DNA of 64,000 nucleotides from Pocillopora verrucosa (Eukaryota; Cnidaria; Anthozoa; Scleractinia; Pocilloporidae). The stretch covers positions 23,404,725 through 23,468,724 of the forward strand of contig NC_089318.1 in the NCBI RefSeq assembly GCF_036669915.1. The letters run 5' to 3'. The first letter of the stretch is position 1. Each line of letters opens with the position of its first letter. Position numbers and translations under genes: made by a program. The notes beneath the pieces are model-generated. The model saw nothing but the letters and a program-made list of their open reading frames with translations, had not been told where the DNA came from and made no database searches. Of this stretch, positions 22,301 through 33,414 are shown piece after piece.

Positions 22301-25128
22301 GTTTTCTTGGCAAGGGAATGATCAAAGCGAAACCGCCAACAGTTTATGAAGCGGTGCGGAATCACATGACGCGTCACGTGTACGATAGAATGCTGAAGGT
22401 AACTATTTGTGGCCTTTCCCAACATCTAGACAGTTCGCAAAGCAGCAAATTTCTAGAACAAAAATTTATCTTTCAAATCGGCACTTTTAATACCTACGAG
22501 TTTCATTCAACTAATTTATTCTTGATTTCTTGTCACCACATTCCCACCAGTAGCGTAGCCCCAATTTCTGCATATAAACCCGCACACAACCCTCAATTCC
22601 TCCAATCGCTCTGACGACGGGCTTGCGCTCGAAAATCAGCTTTTAAACTCTTCAGCTACGGTGGCTAATTTACGTTATCAACTAAGCTGATTACTCTTTT
22701 ATATTTGAGTGTTTGGGATATGCGGCTATCTTTAGTTTAACGTCCTATTGGTACTTCACCGTCGTACGCATACGCATCAAACACAACTGTTTTCTTCTTC
22801 TCGCCAATCTCGCACCTAAAGATCACAATGTACTCCTTTAGTGGTTTCCAAGGCAACCAACAGCTGGTCAAAAAGACTTAGGACTCGGGGCTCGGGATTA
22901 CCTTCTCGATAAAGCATTCATTTGATGGAAAGCCAAACTTGAATATTATCGTCTCTAGCACCTAGCCGTTTGTTTGTTTGTCTGTTCGAATGTTAGACGT
23001 AACTATTCTGTTTTGTTTGCATTTCGAAGAAAACCAAGTTGGTCAGGCAAATCGACGATCAAACTAAAATCAGTAAGTTGGATGAGTTTATTTGTATCTC
23101 TCTATTTGCTTAAAACCATTGATTATTAGCTGAATATAGCGCCGACTCGTGGCTCAGGAACGTGATTTTAGAATACAGCAGAGTACCGATTTTTCGAACT
23201 CCCTGTCAATGTGAACCACAATTTTCCTTTTCTCTGGGAGGTTCGCAAAGAACGAAATTCCTCTTTAAACAGCCAAAACCCTTCACTCCAACAATCCCTC
23301 AGTGAATGGATGTTAGTCTATAAAACCAATACAGTGTATTACGATCTGAAAGGGAAAAGGACTCTAGTTACACATTTGAACATTTTGAGCCGTGGATTAT
23401 TAAATGGAAACGAGAGTAATCGCCGCAGTAATGACTTGAACTTAGTAAAATTCAAACCTAGTAGCTCTAAAAAATGCTTGTAAAGTTACCGTGAAAATCT
23501 TGTTTTGATATGTTGCTCTGTCTAATGGAGTGGTAAGAGGGTTCTTTCTTTTTATTTTTACAGTTTATTGCCATCATGAAACAACTCAGTGCTTCGTGAA
23601 GCAGTCACGCGATTCTGTAGCTTTAATAGGAGAGCGAGTCGAGGTGAATGTTTACTCTGTAACTTGCAGTTGGTTCATTGAGAGTTACTTTACTCTGTGG
23701 GAAACGAGGTGGCTTCCGGATCGAGGCCCGTTTCTTGAAAGTCCTTATAATCGTAGGCTTGATTACCAGCCGCTGTTCGGGAATATGACCCCGCGCCTCT
23801 CCCCCGAACCCATTTCTCTCCTTGGGAAGGAGCCAAGACCGGACACGAGAGAGCGGCGGAAATCAAGCCTATGATAATCTGTGCTCTCGAAAAACTGATT
23901 TTTTTGGTTACATTTAAGTTCGATATATTTAGATAGCCCTGAGATTCAGCCACTTTAGATATCAGGAAATGAAACAAAGTTATTAAATTTGAGCTGAGAC
24001 ACGCGCTTTCCAACCACCCTACAAATAGAGTGTAGATTGAAGATAGAGATACTAAAGTTGTTTCTTCCCACCCAGCCTGAACGTTACCTAATAGCTGGGA
24101 CATCCGTGGACATCCCCGAATTACCTCAAAAGAAGGACATCATTAGAATGAAGGTATGACTGACTGCCTTATTCCAGACTGCTTTCGTACAATTTAAATG
24201 CTGTGTTACTTGCGTTCCCTGCTCGTTATTTTCCTGCCTTTTGAATCACGTGTCCTCCATCCCTCTGAATATTCTGTGCTTCAACATTAAAAGTGTTGTC
24301 ACTTCAACAAGCGTTACCAAACCAGTTTTTCTCGTTTACAATTTTTTTTAACAGGTTCACGTTGCTGGTTGGGTAATTGAGCCCATGCTACAAAATGGTC
24401 AGCTGTATTCTATGGTGTCGTATCTTACTCAGGTAAAGAGGTGTTCAATGTAACGTAACTCTACATGAACTGAGTGCATTTCAACTGAGTGAAAAATAAA
24501 ACAAAACAGAAGTAATCTATGCTGCTAAATTGAACCAACAAAAATATTCCAAGCAGCCAACAAAAATCGAATTAAAACGAGCAAACCACTTGAAGTGCTA
24601 GAAAACACGAGTAGTCAATGAAAGCCGCGCTTGGTTTCATTCTTGCCACTGATTGGTTGTGAGTGTGGCACCAATCACAGAGCCGTATATAGTGAGCGAA
24701 ACTTAAGCAATCCCGAATTACTCTTGACACTCAAATGCCAGCTGCTGTAACTGTTATCTCACTCCCAAGATCTCATAAGTAACTCTCCTTACTATCCTAA
24801 CCCTAAGCAATAAAATTATCATGATATTAGTTTGGAGAATTCGGTATTGGATCAAGTAATAATCCCCTAATTAATATTTGTCTTGATTCTTATCACTTGT
24901 CTACTTGATATTGTATTCGTATGGTAAGGAGAAATTCTTTCTTGATCACTCATGGGAGTTGAAGGCTCAAGTAATAAATATGTATTATTTTAACATTTTT
25001 TCCAGCTTGATTTTGGTGGTCCTTTTCCTGCTACTATTTTGAATCGTGTCGGTCGTCGCCAACCACTATGTATCGCATATCTCAGAGACCACTTGGAAAA
25101 AAAGGAACGCAAAGCATCCACGGTATAA
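7309..25128 (+). CDS. Membrane-anchored protein with three START lipid-transfer domains (25 exons)
   Basis: Exons: 7309-7392, 7534-7587, 8829-8978, 9432-9625, 9991-10112, 10469-10699, 11560-11621, 12131-12180, 13070-13159, 13682-13836, 16323-16357, 16682-16792, 18341-18375, 18559-18653, 19035-19348, 20099-20153, 20477-20541, 21300-21382, 21912-21971, 22302-22398, 23030-23072, 23564-23643, 24076-24153, 24355-24432, 25006-25128. They total 2544 bp, 847 aa, and phase agrees at every junction. The ATG follows an in-frame TGA at 7300. Residues 1-26 form a hydrophobic signal-anchor ending in RK. START-like domains lie at about 47-262, 318-522 and 613-840. The second is clearest, with RPWDCYR, EWDDMF, GRDFCV, AEIITGGF and YMTRVDLKG then LPARLVNRVL. 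The third has AGTSVDIP, HVAGWVI, YLTQLDFGGPFPATILNRV. START domains bind sterols, phospholipids or ceramide. With an N-terminal anchor, a role in lipid movement at a membrane is plausible (inference). Exon 4 uses a GC donor. Confidence 0.8.
9626..9631 (+). other. Non-canonical GC donor (GC-AG intron) in the START gene
   Basis: Exon 4 ends AG|GCAAGT. The only nearby GT (four bases downstream) would give phase 0 and hit a TGA in the next exon. The GC donor joins phase 2 to the conserved HWDTDL exon. Confidence 0.75.
10195..10345 (+). repeat. SINE-like element in intron 5 of the START gene
   Basis: The sequence GGGTCCAACCCTAGCCTGGG, then GACACTTTACCCT, CCATCCAGGAGT and ATAAATGGGTAA matches the layout of a dispersed tRNA-derived family. 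Related stretches occur at 16850-17275 and 19395-19525 in this window. Confidence 0.5.
12577..12594 (+). repeat. Poly-G tract
   Basis: An uninterrupted run of about 17-18 G lies in intron 8 of the START gene. A second run of about 14 G lies near 17237-17250. These sites are prone to length error in sequencing. Confidence 0.8.
13901..14110. mobile_element. MITE-like element with inverted ends (AACCCTTTAACTCCC)
   Basis: The 210-bp element starts TAACCCTTTAACTCCCA and ends TGGGAGTTGAAAGGGTT, terminal inverted repeats of about 16 bp. Internal text (CTTGATCTAACACC, CTAATTTACAAGGAAATT) recurs in degraded form near 9830-9935 and 24775-24975, so three family members sit in introns of one gene. Confidence 0.6.
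14947..15660 (-). CDS. TPMT: Thiopurine S-methyltransferase-like SAM methyltransferase, intronless
   Basis: A single open frame of 237 aa starts at the ATG at 15660, and its length fits the TPMT family (about 230-245 aa). Family marks: FWTDRW....TGWH at residues 12-25, the SAM-binding stretch VFVPLCGKSVDMLWLADQGH at about 49-68 followed by VIGVE, and FDAVWDRGSLSAV at about 133-145. The closing FALDLHYHLFKPK is also TPMT-like. The family methylates thiol, selenol or related substrates in the cytosol using S-adenosylmethionine. The gene lies antisense inside intron 10 (13837-16322) of the START gene and has no introns. That fits a retrogene or an ancestrally intronless copy; no poly-A remnant was recognised. 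Bacterial-like TPMT relatives also exist, so the exact substrate is not settled. Confidence 0.88.
   Translation of the reverse strand: MSEEKDSTTAEFWTDRWKEGNTGWHRQEVNAYLIKYVDELTGGRAKVRVFVPLCGKSVDMLWLADQGHAVIGVEVAKKAIENFFLENNLSFTVEIVKMAAESEPVDKYKCNEKDITIFCCNLFSVTEDDVGGRFDAVWDRGSLSAVAPAFNDNGKRYTKKMRSLLASDGNYMLESHYYEVDRGMRPPACISEELRNEIYGEDFIIRELEVNRLGEDPNRSLSFALDLHYHLFKPKES
16850..17275. repeat. SINE-like repeat remnants in intron 12
   Basis: Text such as TACTTGGACAAGACACCTTACTGTTATAG, GACTCCCACG and ATGAATAGGTATCC parallels the elements at 10195 and 19395. It is followed after a GC-rich stretch by a poly-G tract and GGTAACCCTGGGATGAACTAGC. Confidence 0.4.
17641..17856. mobile_element. Foldback (MITE-like) element with ~72-bp arms
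   Basis: The left arm (17641-17712) and right arm (about 17786-17856) are inverted copies. GTCCATTTTACA...GGTTGCCAAGCC pairs with GGCTTGGCGAC...TGTAAAATGG, and AGGAGTGAGGCTAAGGGTGACC pairs with GGTCACCTTCAGCCTCACTCC. The arms have a few mismatches and a ~70-base centre. No transposase is present. Confidence 0.75.
19395..19525 (+). repeat. SINE-like repeat in intron 15 of the START gene
   Basis: TCTCGGGCAAAATACGTTGATCACACGGTGCC, CTCCACCCACAAGAATGAATGGGTA and GATAGACTGGCAACCAGTCCAGAGGGG follow the same order as the element at 10195-10345. Confidence 0.45.
20985..21205. mobile_element. Foldback element of the ACGTTTCGAGCGTTA family, copy 1
   Basis: Inverted arms read GTTGATAACGTAAATTGGCCACCGT ... 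AGCTGACGTTTCGAGC and GCTCGAAACGTCAGCTTTTAAACTC ... AGTGGCCAATTTACGTTAT. A one-sided tail ends CGCACCGACGCAGTTTCTTTAGAAAATTACCCC. The same tail follows the right arm of the copy at 53236-53487. Confidence 0.75.
22585..22700 (+). mobile_element. Half copy of the ACGTTTCGAGCGTTA foldback family
   Basis: Only the right arm is present: CAATCGCTCTGACGACGGGCTTGCGCTCGAAAATCAGCTTTTAAACTC, then GGTGGCTAATTTACGTTATCAACT. It is degraded and lies in intron 20 of the START gene. Confidence 0.6.
23744..23880. mobile_element. Short foldback element in intron 22 of the START gene
   Basis: Inverted ends: TTATAATCGTAGGCTTGATTACCAGCCGCT at the left and AGCGGCGGAAATCAAGCCTATGATAATC at the right, with a GC-rich centre. 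There is no coding capacity of its own. Confidence 0.55.
24620..24975. repeat. Two adjacent repeat remnants in intron 24 of the START gene
   Basis: 24620-24715 carries CACTGATTGGTTGTGAGTGTGGCACCAATCACAGAGCC, the same family as the tandem copies at 61700-62000. 24775-24975 matches the interior and right end (CATGGGAGTTGAAGG) of the MITE-like family at 13901-14110. Confidence 0.5.
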
Positions 25129-27546
25129 CCATTTAAAATGTGCTGAGACCCTCACGTCACCAAATATATGCGTGACCCACAGCTTGGGGCGAAATATGGA
25201 CAGAGGACAAAATTTCGGTGGATGGGGCTTAATGTTTGTGTCATTAAATTTGGGTCATGGAATGTTCTTCCTGATAGGAAGTGATCTCCTCAGTTGTATT
25301 AACACTTAAATTTCACAGAAGAACAAAAAACAAACAAACGAACAAACAAACCAGCAAAGAAAACAGAAATTTGCTATTTTCGAGATTCCTAAAGGTTCCG
25401 TTTTAAACCGAGGACAAATGAAACGCCTCTGTTGTAGGAATGTTTCACTATTGTTTTGAAAATAATATTGTCTTTTACAAGGAACATTTTGTACTTGCAT
25501 TCTAGAATCATTGTCTTGTGGATATCACTTGACCCACAATTGGCATTCACATGTAAAGCATGAGACTTCTATAGTAGTTCACTTTCATCACATTATGTCA
25601 ACTAAATACGTGAACGACGGCATCTGAGGCTCTTGGTGATGAAGTTCCTCGGCAGCATCGCGAACCAAATAGAAATTTACATTCGCGAAAGTGAATCGCG
25701 TGGATGGAAATTACATCGACCATGACTGAATTGAAGTCTTGCTTTCCGCTATTGACATAGGTTTTTGTTGTTTGTTTGTTTGTTCGATCTGGGGTTCTCT
25801 GATCAGGTGCAACCACAAATTTGAGTTACAAAATTAAAGAATCTTTTTGATTTGTATAATTTAGATATAATTGTTTATTTCTTTTAATTTCTGTTGAAAA
25901 TTGATCTCAATTGTTGTCAGCCTTAAATGTGTTTATTTTCTTTCAATTTCATCCAAAAACCGTGAAACATCTTTTTATTTTTGTTGACGTTGCTTATTTT
26001 TTTGTTGCCGGTGTTTGTCAAAACCATAGCCGAGCGTTTCCAAGGGTACTGTTTAAGGCTGCAACTGTGAATCGAATATTCTACTTGATTTGTATCTTTA
26101 TCCTTTCCAAGAAGCTTTCAGACTCTTTCAGAAAGCTAGAAAGTAGTAACAAATTAATGAGTGAATGGATTGTTAAATTTAAAGTCCACATTTAATTTTT
26201 ATTGACAAGTAATGCATAATAAAAGCTTTAATGTTTGGTTTTCTTCGTTGGCTGTTTTGCGTGTTTGTTTGTTAGTTTGCTTGGTTTTAGAGAGAATCCA
26301 AACCGGGCGAAAAAGGCGCATATCGATTAAAATAATCGTATGTATGCACGATTGCCAAATGAGAGATCTAATTAAAACAATGAGACAAAATATTTTCCTA
26401 TGTTTTGACATTAAAAGATTAAAAAAAATCCTTTAATAGCACTATGAAAGCAGCAATAAAATTAGACGTTCTTAGCGTTCTGTAGCATTAGCGGTAGCAT
26501 TTGCATTAGCATTAGCTCTTCTATCCTCTAAAGTATTGGGTTTCCTTGGAGGAGATCAAGCGAGAAACTCAAGTTTACATCCTATGTAGAAATCTTCACT
26601 CGCGATCGGTATGTTTTCAATTTACTCGGCCTCTTCTTCATGAAACCAGAATTTTTTTAAGAAGGCACAGCAGACGTGAATACGCACGAACAATTCCCAA
26701 AAGAGAGATCTAGTTCAAATAGAGAGACAAATACTTTATTATGTGTTAATCTTTTAATAGCTACATCAAAAACGTAAATTGAAGTTCGGCTAGTTAAATC
26801 GATTCTAACTATTGTCATTACGACTTCAAAGTTCTTTTTGATGGCGCCATACGGCATTTGTCAATAATTTCTTGCTGCATCTATTTAGCTTATGATGCTG
26901 TTTTCGCTATAAATGTACTGCTGTATTTTGTTTATTTTACACCTTTGCAAAGCGTTTGCGTTTTTTTTTTTAAATATTAAAGACGAAGTGAACGTCACTA
27001 ATTCTTTGCTTACGTTTGCGGATGATGCTTCATTAAAGAGCAAAGCGTTGTTTCGAATATCTAAATGAAAACGCTTTTGTCATCTCTTAATGGTCATAGA
27101 TCCATAAAGCAGAGAAACATAAATCGTTGAAAGTTATCAAGCTCTTCTTACAATAATGTTGGAAGTTAATTTACCGTTTCAAACCTAATCACCGGCAACA
27201 AGATTCTAAAATCTTATGTACACGCGTTCAACCATTGATACTAACCTAAATTTATTAACATAAACGCCGTAATGCTATATTAAGTTTTGCGACAGTATTT
27301 AACGATATCATGCAAGCACGGTGCTAAAACATTTGACACCTTAAGGTATATTCTTGATTCTACGTGCAAAGAATGTGCTGATTAGTGAAAGAGCCCTGAT
27401 GGGTGCGAATGACGGTCTTAACTTAACATTTGCCAACATTGATCGACGGTGACAATGGTGGTTAAAATTGCAATTCGGCGTAAAATTCAGCCTTGTACAT
27501 CTGACCCCCTATAATCTGACACAATCATGGCCCGAATTGAGACATA
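25129..27546. other. Gene-poor interval
   Basis: This is 2.4 kb of AT-rich DNA between convergent genes. It holds an AAAC-type simple repeat near 25325-25352, its GTTT counterpart near 25755-25775, and GCATTAGC-type hexamer repeats near 26480-26520. No conserved coding segment was recognised. Confidence 0.5.
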
Positions 27547-28374
27547 TTAACTAAATTCCACGGTATTTTCTCGAACATGTTCAGTATTCTTTTCTTCATC
27601 ATCTATTGTGACTTTTACGTGACCTACAGTAGCTCGACGCAGATAACGACACGATCCAAGTGATTTGAATTGGTCCTCTAGTGATGGACCTTGAGTTGAT
27701 TGCATCCCCGGCGTCGCCTTTAGAAGGCTATCGCGACGAGCTTGTTCTCTCAACTTGAGATTTCTTGGCAACAAAGATGGTGATAGCTTACCGTTATTTT
27801 CTTCCAATCCTGGTGAGCGAGGCGACAGTTGTATCAACTCTGACGGACGATCTCGATTCAAAAAAGAATTACTCGATTGCCGAGTTAAAATGGGTGAACC
27901 TTGAGGTGAAGAGAAGATTTCGTTGTATGAGCACCGACGAGGAATCGGCAACGGATTCGAACCGGAGTGTGGCGATAAACTGACATTTTCCCAAGAAAAA
28001 GTTGTCTTTCGATGGCCTAAAATTGGAGAACATGGTGCTGATTTGATCTCGCTTTTTATGGCTGGCAACCTAAGTTTGCTAGAAGCGTCAACCGAATCTT
28101 CTGTTTTGCTAGGGCTGCATGATCCTGCATCGTTGTTCGTGACTGGTTTAGCAATTTGAATCATCATCGTGAGTTTTTTCCGTAACTTTTTAGCCTCCAA
28201 GTCCATTTTTCTTTCAAATCGATTGTGTTCACTCTGTATAGAAGCACTTATCTTTTGATTCGTTTGTCTAAGTAGCGAGTTTTTTTGAACACAATTTCTC
28301 TCTTTCACCGAAAGTTCACAGTTGTTGGGTTGTTCCTCCATGGTGGTCGTGTCACTTGGGCTGCCCCAATTCAT
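27547..28374 (-). CDS. Single-exon protein of unknown function, CRY-motif family member A
   Basis: One open frame of 275 aa with an ATG at 28374. I do not recognise a named family. Residues ~20-75 are predicted coiled coil rich in Lys/Arg/Glu and contain SEHNRFERKMDLEAKKLRKK. The middle (~85-215) is Ser/Pro-rich with repeated LSP, SPRSP and SPxL motifs, suggestive of a disordered phosphorylated segment. The C-terminus has SLEDQFKSLGSCRYLRR followed by an acidic tail. The protein from 49950-50918 shares this layout, including LED.F.....CRY.R near its end. On the minus strand AATAAA (27250-27255) lies about 300 bp after the stop. No transmembrane segment or signal peptide is seen. Confidence 0.7.
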   Translation of the reverse strand: MNWGSPSDTTTMEEQPNNCELSVKERNCVQKNSLLRQTNQKISASIQSEHNRFERKMDLEAKKLRKKLTMMIQIAKPVTNNDAGSCSPSKTEDSVDASSKLRLPAIKSEIKSAPCSPILGHRKTTFSWENVSLSPHSGSNPLPIPRRCSYNEIFSSPQGSPILTRQSSNSFLNRDRPSELIQLSPRSPGLEENNGKLSPSLLPRNLKLREQARRDSLLKATPGMQSTQGPSLEDQFKSLGSCRYLRRATVGHVKVTIDDEEKNTEHVRENTVEFS

Positions 28375-31300
28375 CTTCCAAACCTTCCCTGTTCAAAACA
28401 AATATTGCTCGTCTGGGAGATATTAAAAAACTTCACTTAAGTTTTCAGCCTTTCATAATTGGAAATCAATCATTGTACTATTATTGAGCAAGGCGGTCTA
28501 TTTTTGTCTTTTGAATTTCTTTTATTCTCAGGAATTAACCACCTTTCTTTATCGGAGCTGCTTTATAATTCTATTGTATTCTTTCACTAGTATTGTATTC
28601 ATGTACATGTAAACACGATTCCTCGCCCGGGATTTAGAAATTTAGTTTAAGTGAAAATCAAACTAGATGTGCTAAGATAGTTTCAGTTGATTTAGGGTCA
28701 AAGTTCCTGTCGTTTATTGAATTCATTTACAGATCTTACGCTACTTATGACTGTTTTACTACATTTTTATCATCAGAAATACGCTTCTGTGTCCGATGGG
28801 TCTAACTGAAGCCAACAAGCTGGCATATGTAGAAATCATTAACAAGTTATCTCCACTGAAGGGCTGACGATCTAATTTCCGAAGCAAACAAGACTTTGAG
28901 AGGTTTATTTAAGTGACAGTTGCATAGCTTTTGCAGTATTTATCACTGGGGCAGTTAAAGGGGCAATTATTTTTCTTTTTCAATGGGGAACATTCATCCG
29001 CTTTAATTTCGATGTCTTTTGGAAAAGATTAAACAATTAAATAAGACCCCCACCAGCGCTCTTCTGTATGCCGCCAAGATAATAGGCCCTTGTCCGTTCC
29101 GATTTGCTAAATTAACGAATTGAACGATTAAAATGCCGTGCAGCACGAAACTTTTGCGGGAGCGTTAGGTCGGGATATATTATCAACCATTTAAACTGTA
29201 ACGGGTTTAGGTCGAAGCGGTTAAGTCTCCCTATAGAACACTTGAACAACCGCTTTCAGTTGGACCACGTTAGCTCCTGGGAATTGCCCTAACCAGGCTT
29301 CTCCGCCTTTAACAGTCGAGGGAAAACAGCTCATTCGCAGAAGTGCTCATCTTCTCTGATAATCGAAAAATTCGGGACGGTTACTTTTTTCTAAATGAAC
29401 AACTAGTTTATACGTCAGCGTGCTTCATCGAGATATGTAGCAAGCTGAAAGTTTGGGAGCACGAAAGATGCACAAGAGTTTCTTGAGGCGCAGCTAAGAG
29501 CAGCTTCAGTTTCGTGAGTGCTCTCCAAAATTTCCAGCAGCTGCTTTTATTCAACACATAAATTGAGACTGGCGAGAATCTTGCCATTTTACAAGTGCTG
29601 TTGAAGATCGCGCTTGACTTTTAAAATGATCAAATTTAAAGGTACAGATCAACCAAAAATGTGTCGTTCCTGACAGAACGTACACAAAAGAGCCCAGCGG
29701 TTGATCCCAGGACAACACGATTTTACTTTGCGAATTGGTTCAAGATGAGCGAAATTTCAGCTAGGAACTGTTTTCTGCGATTTTATGCCCAAGCAGAAGA
29801 AATTTCACAACTCTTATTGCATTAAATGTTTATTAACAACATAACATGACAACTATTTTAAAAAGTGTTTTTAAACCTTACAACCGTGCTGCCCAAAAGG
29901 ACTAACACAACACTTAAACCAAGCAAATAAGACACTCATACCCCCAGACTACAGGTATATTTGAAATACTTTTTTTAGGTCTTGTATAGATTCTACGGGA
30001 ACTTATTTTAGGGGTTCAGAACAATTCTTAACCCCGTCGAATTTTCAAATTGAATTTGTTACTTTCAAATTAAGCAGCTTTCAAAGCTATGAATCGCTTC
30101 TCTAGGTAATGGAATAGAAAATTCGATGCCTTTGGCACAATGATTACAGCTCATTATTATTGAAAAATATTGATAAAACTATTCAGTTTTTTAAAAAGCA
30201 CGGCGCAACCGCCTTCTCGCCGGCTTGAAAAAAATGCTAAAAAAAACTAATTCCACCCCCCACTGAGAAGGCGAAAATTTCATTAGCTGGACAACACATT
30301 CTTTTTATTACTTTTGTATCGGGTTGAACAAGACTAGTAAGCAGGATAATTACCTGAAAGGAAGATTTACGACCCCCATGGGTGAATTATGAAACTCCAG
30401 CTTGATTACAGAAATGATTGCGTTTATTCCAGTTTATTAAAAGTTTGTGAAAATTATCGTCATCGGTACCATCATAGTTGAGGGATATTTAATTCGCAAT
30501 CATTATCACTCTTCGTTGAAATATTTGTCTCCCTTCCAAATGATTTATTTTTTTTTAATTGCAACTTAAACCTATTGTGTATCTTCAACGTCCGCCGGAT
30601 GAGCGACTGCTCTGATTTGGTGTTTTGTCGACACAGCCGCGTTTAATTAAGTGCTGCGTTTTAAAAGCAGTGAACATGGTGCAGATGATGTTCGAAGTTA
30701 ACCTTATGTTCGATTTGCATCGACTGAGTTTGATGTTAGACACTCTTCTTGCAGGCGGAGATATTAGGAAAATTATAATCTCCTAGATCTCCCTGAAAAG
30801 GCGAAAAAACTCCTCTTCGTGTTGTTTGGTTAGCGGTCGAACCGATCGAAGCAAACTGTAGCAACTATTACGTTCACTGACATTTTAGGCTTACAGCCAT
30901 TTGAGGCCGTTTTAGTCGGATTTGGGAATTTATTTTCAATAGGTTGGAGGAACATCCAGTGATCGTTGCCTTGTGTTAGCTGACTGAAAAATTCTGAAAG
31001 ATACCTTTCACTGGTTTTAAAACAATTTGAATGTTTGAATCAATATTTATTTGGAAGGCATTTAGATGTAAATTGCGCATTTACAGAGTGAAAGAATAAA
31101 CACCTGCTAAAACCTGCACATTTGGTTATTAAGGTCGTTCATTTTGATTATATGATATATATATCTAAATAAATTATTTCCCTGTATTTTTCATTGAGTC
31201 TCAATTAAAAATGTAAACCAACTCGTACTGACTCTTCGATTTTCCCTTTTAACTTAGCTTTTTCTTTCCTAAATTTTCTTTTAAGCCTCGGTAGACGTTA

Positions 31301-32640
31301 ATATATGAGTAAAAAAGCCATATCACGGACGGTTAAAGGGTTGGATTTGGTACGAGATTACCCATATGGTGCTGACTAGGAGAATTTGTTCAACAATCAA
31401 GAGTGTGACGATAGGTTTTCGCGCCCAAACTGGGAAACTGAATCTTCGCGGACGGCACAATAACAACTGGGGGAAATAACTCGGTAGAGACCACTTGGCA
31501 GCGAGAACGGAAACTCGTCACGATTCCCTGGTACACGGAGATCTACTTCGAGTGAGCTTGTACGGACGTCAAGGATAAGACAATCTTTGGTTCCACAGTA
31601 CTTTTATTCTAGGTCAGGCCAACAAGCGACATGACCTCTAGCGTACAAAAATTGCAATCATCAAAGCTGTACAAGGTACTTGCTTAAGAACTAACTGGTG
31701 TGAGGTGCTATTGTTACACAAATCGCAATATTTGAATAAGGACACAAAGGAGCGGAAAAAGGTCTCTTTGAAGTTAGACGAAAACTACCGAAATATTCCA
31801 TCGGTTTCTACTACGGAAAGAATTTCAAAATTGAAAAGACGGATGCAATAAACTCGAGGCCATTAAAGTAGGAAACTTAGGTGAGAATTCACAGTTCTGG
31901 TATAAAAAATAATACCTATCTTAACTGCAGTAGCGCAGCTTAGGAAATAAAAACGGAAAAGCATGAAAAGTTTCTGCTTATCTATGCAAGGTTGGTGTGG
32001 AAACTATCGTATGAAAAGAAATTAAAGTTATGAGTATAAACTCAGCTACTAACTACCATGAAAACCAATGTTTCCAGAAAGACCATTAACACTTATATTT
32101 ACCTAAAAAACCATGTAATAAATAACAAAAGTGCCGCCATGCAGGCGCATAATGAAAGCGAGTAACAAGCAAAATCTATTCTAAAAGCTACTGTGGTTTT
32201 TATACATTTTTTGATTTATTAAAATGAAAGGACTTGAAATAGTTAAATGTGAAAGTTTACGAATAAATATGTTCCGAATAACACACACGGAAAAATCAGT
32301 AAATTTTCCCGTAACAAGAGCTATTTAAGTTGTAGATTGTTTCCTTTATTCACTCAGGAGTGGTATTATGAGGAGAAATTAAATGCCAGCAACTCTTAGG
32401 ATTTAAAGGGTTAAATCTTTAATAGCTTGTAAAATTGAAGGTAATTAATACACCTCTCATCTTGAATACTGATGTGCTTCTCTTTTTTAAACGTTAAAAA
32501 TTCCCTGATGTTTTGATTTCATATTCCTGACTCAAAAAGAGAATTGTACTCTCTTGTTAATGGACGTTGAAAATGGTACTTTGGAGTCCAAATCGAAAAA
32601 AAAAGGGAGATCGAGCATTAAGTCGAAGGTCTACTTGTAA
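28375..32640. other. Long stretch without recognisable genes
   Basis: About 4.3 kb of AT-rich sequence with no frame of note on either strand and no convincing RNA gene. Poly-A/T runs and short direct repeats are present. It may hold distal regulatory DNA or decayed repeats; I see nothing specific. Confidence 0.5.
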
Positions 32641-32689
32641 CAATTGATGAATTAAACTCCGATTTTGAAAGTTCACAGTCAGAGATTAG

Positions 32690-32975
32690 GACGTAGGAGA
32701 TAAGTCGTAAATTGAAGTCTGAAGCCGGAAGAGAGAATATTATACGTCAATGGTCGGAAATAAAACTCCGAAATCGAATGTCCGAAATCCGAAGGTTTAC
32801 GTCGGAAATTAGAAGTCCGAAGCCGGAAACAAAAAGATTCTACGTTTATGGTCGGAAATAAAACTTCGAACTCCGGAATCGAATGTCCGAAGGCCGGAAG
32901 GCGAAAAGTTAAAAGTCGGTAGTCTGAAATAAAACTGTGAACTTCGAAATCAAATGTCTGAGATCGACTTCTGAT
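32690..32975. repeat. Degenerate tandem repeat rich in TCCGAA / CCGGAA
   Basis: Three successive versions of a block GGTCGGAAATAAAACT-CGAA-TCGAATGTCCGAA start near 32752, 32851 and 32920, separated by further CCGAAGCCGGAA words. The spacing (about 100 and 70 bp) is uneven. The minus-strand frame across it (32679-32981) has no protein-like features. Confidence 0.65.
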
Positions 32976-33414
32976 AATCAAATGTCAGAATTACTGTTGC
33001 ATTAGTTTGTTGGCTGGGAACAAAACCAGTAACATTCTTTTCAATGCGTTGGTAAACATAATTTGGATAATTAAGGATCATTAATATCAATCTTGAAACC
33101 CAAAAGAGAGTCAACAAGAGTCCATTCAAAAAGGGAAGGCGCAAATGTGAAGTATTTCTGGGAGGGGTTGAGGATGGGTAGTGCACGTTATTTTTTGTTT
33201 ATATTTGATTTATTTTCATTGGACCTTTTTTATTTGTTTATTTGTGAGTTTTAGTTTAATTTATTTATTGTTTATTTTTTATAGGCAAACTTGGTATTTT
33301 ATTACTTATCATCATTTTACTATTTAACGATCGCATGATACTTATTTAGAAACTAAAACTTAAAAAAACTATTCCCCTTTTGATAATCAGCTCATACACG
33401 GACACTGCAACGAT

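Noticed and set aside
32679..32981. 100-codon minus-strand frame
   Set aside because: It reads through the degenerate CCGGAA repeat; composition is repetitive and matches nothing known to me.
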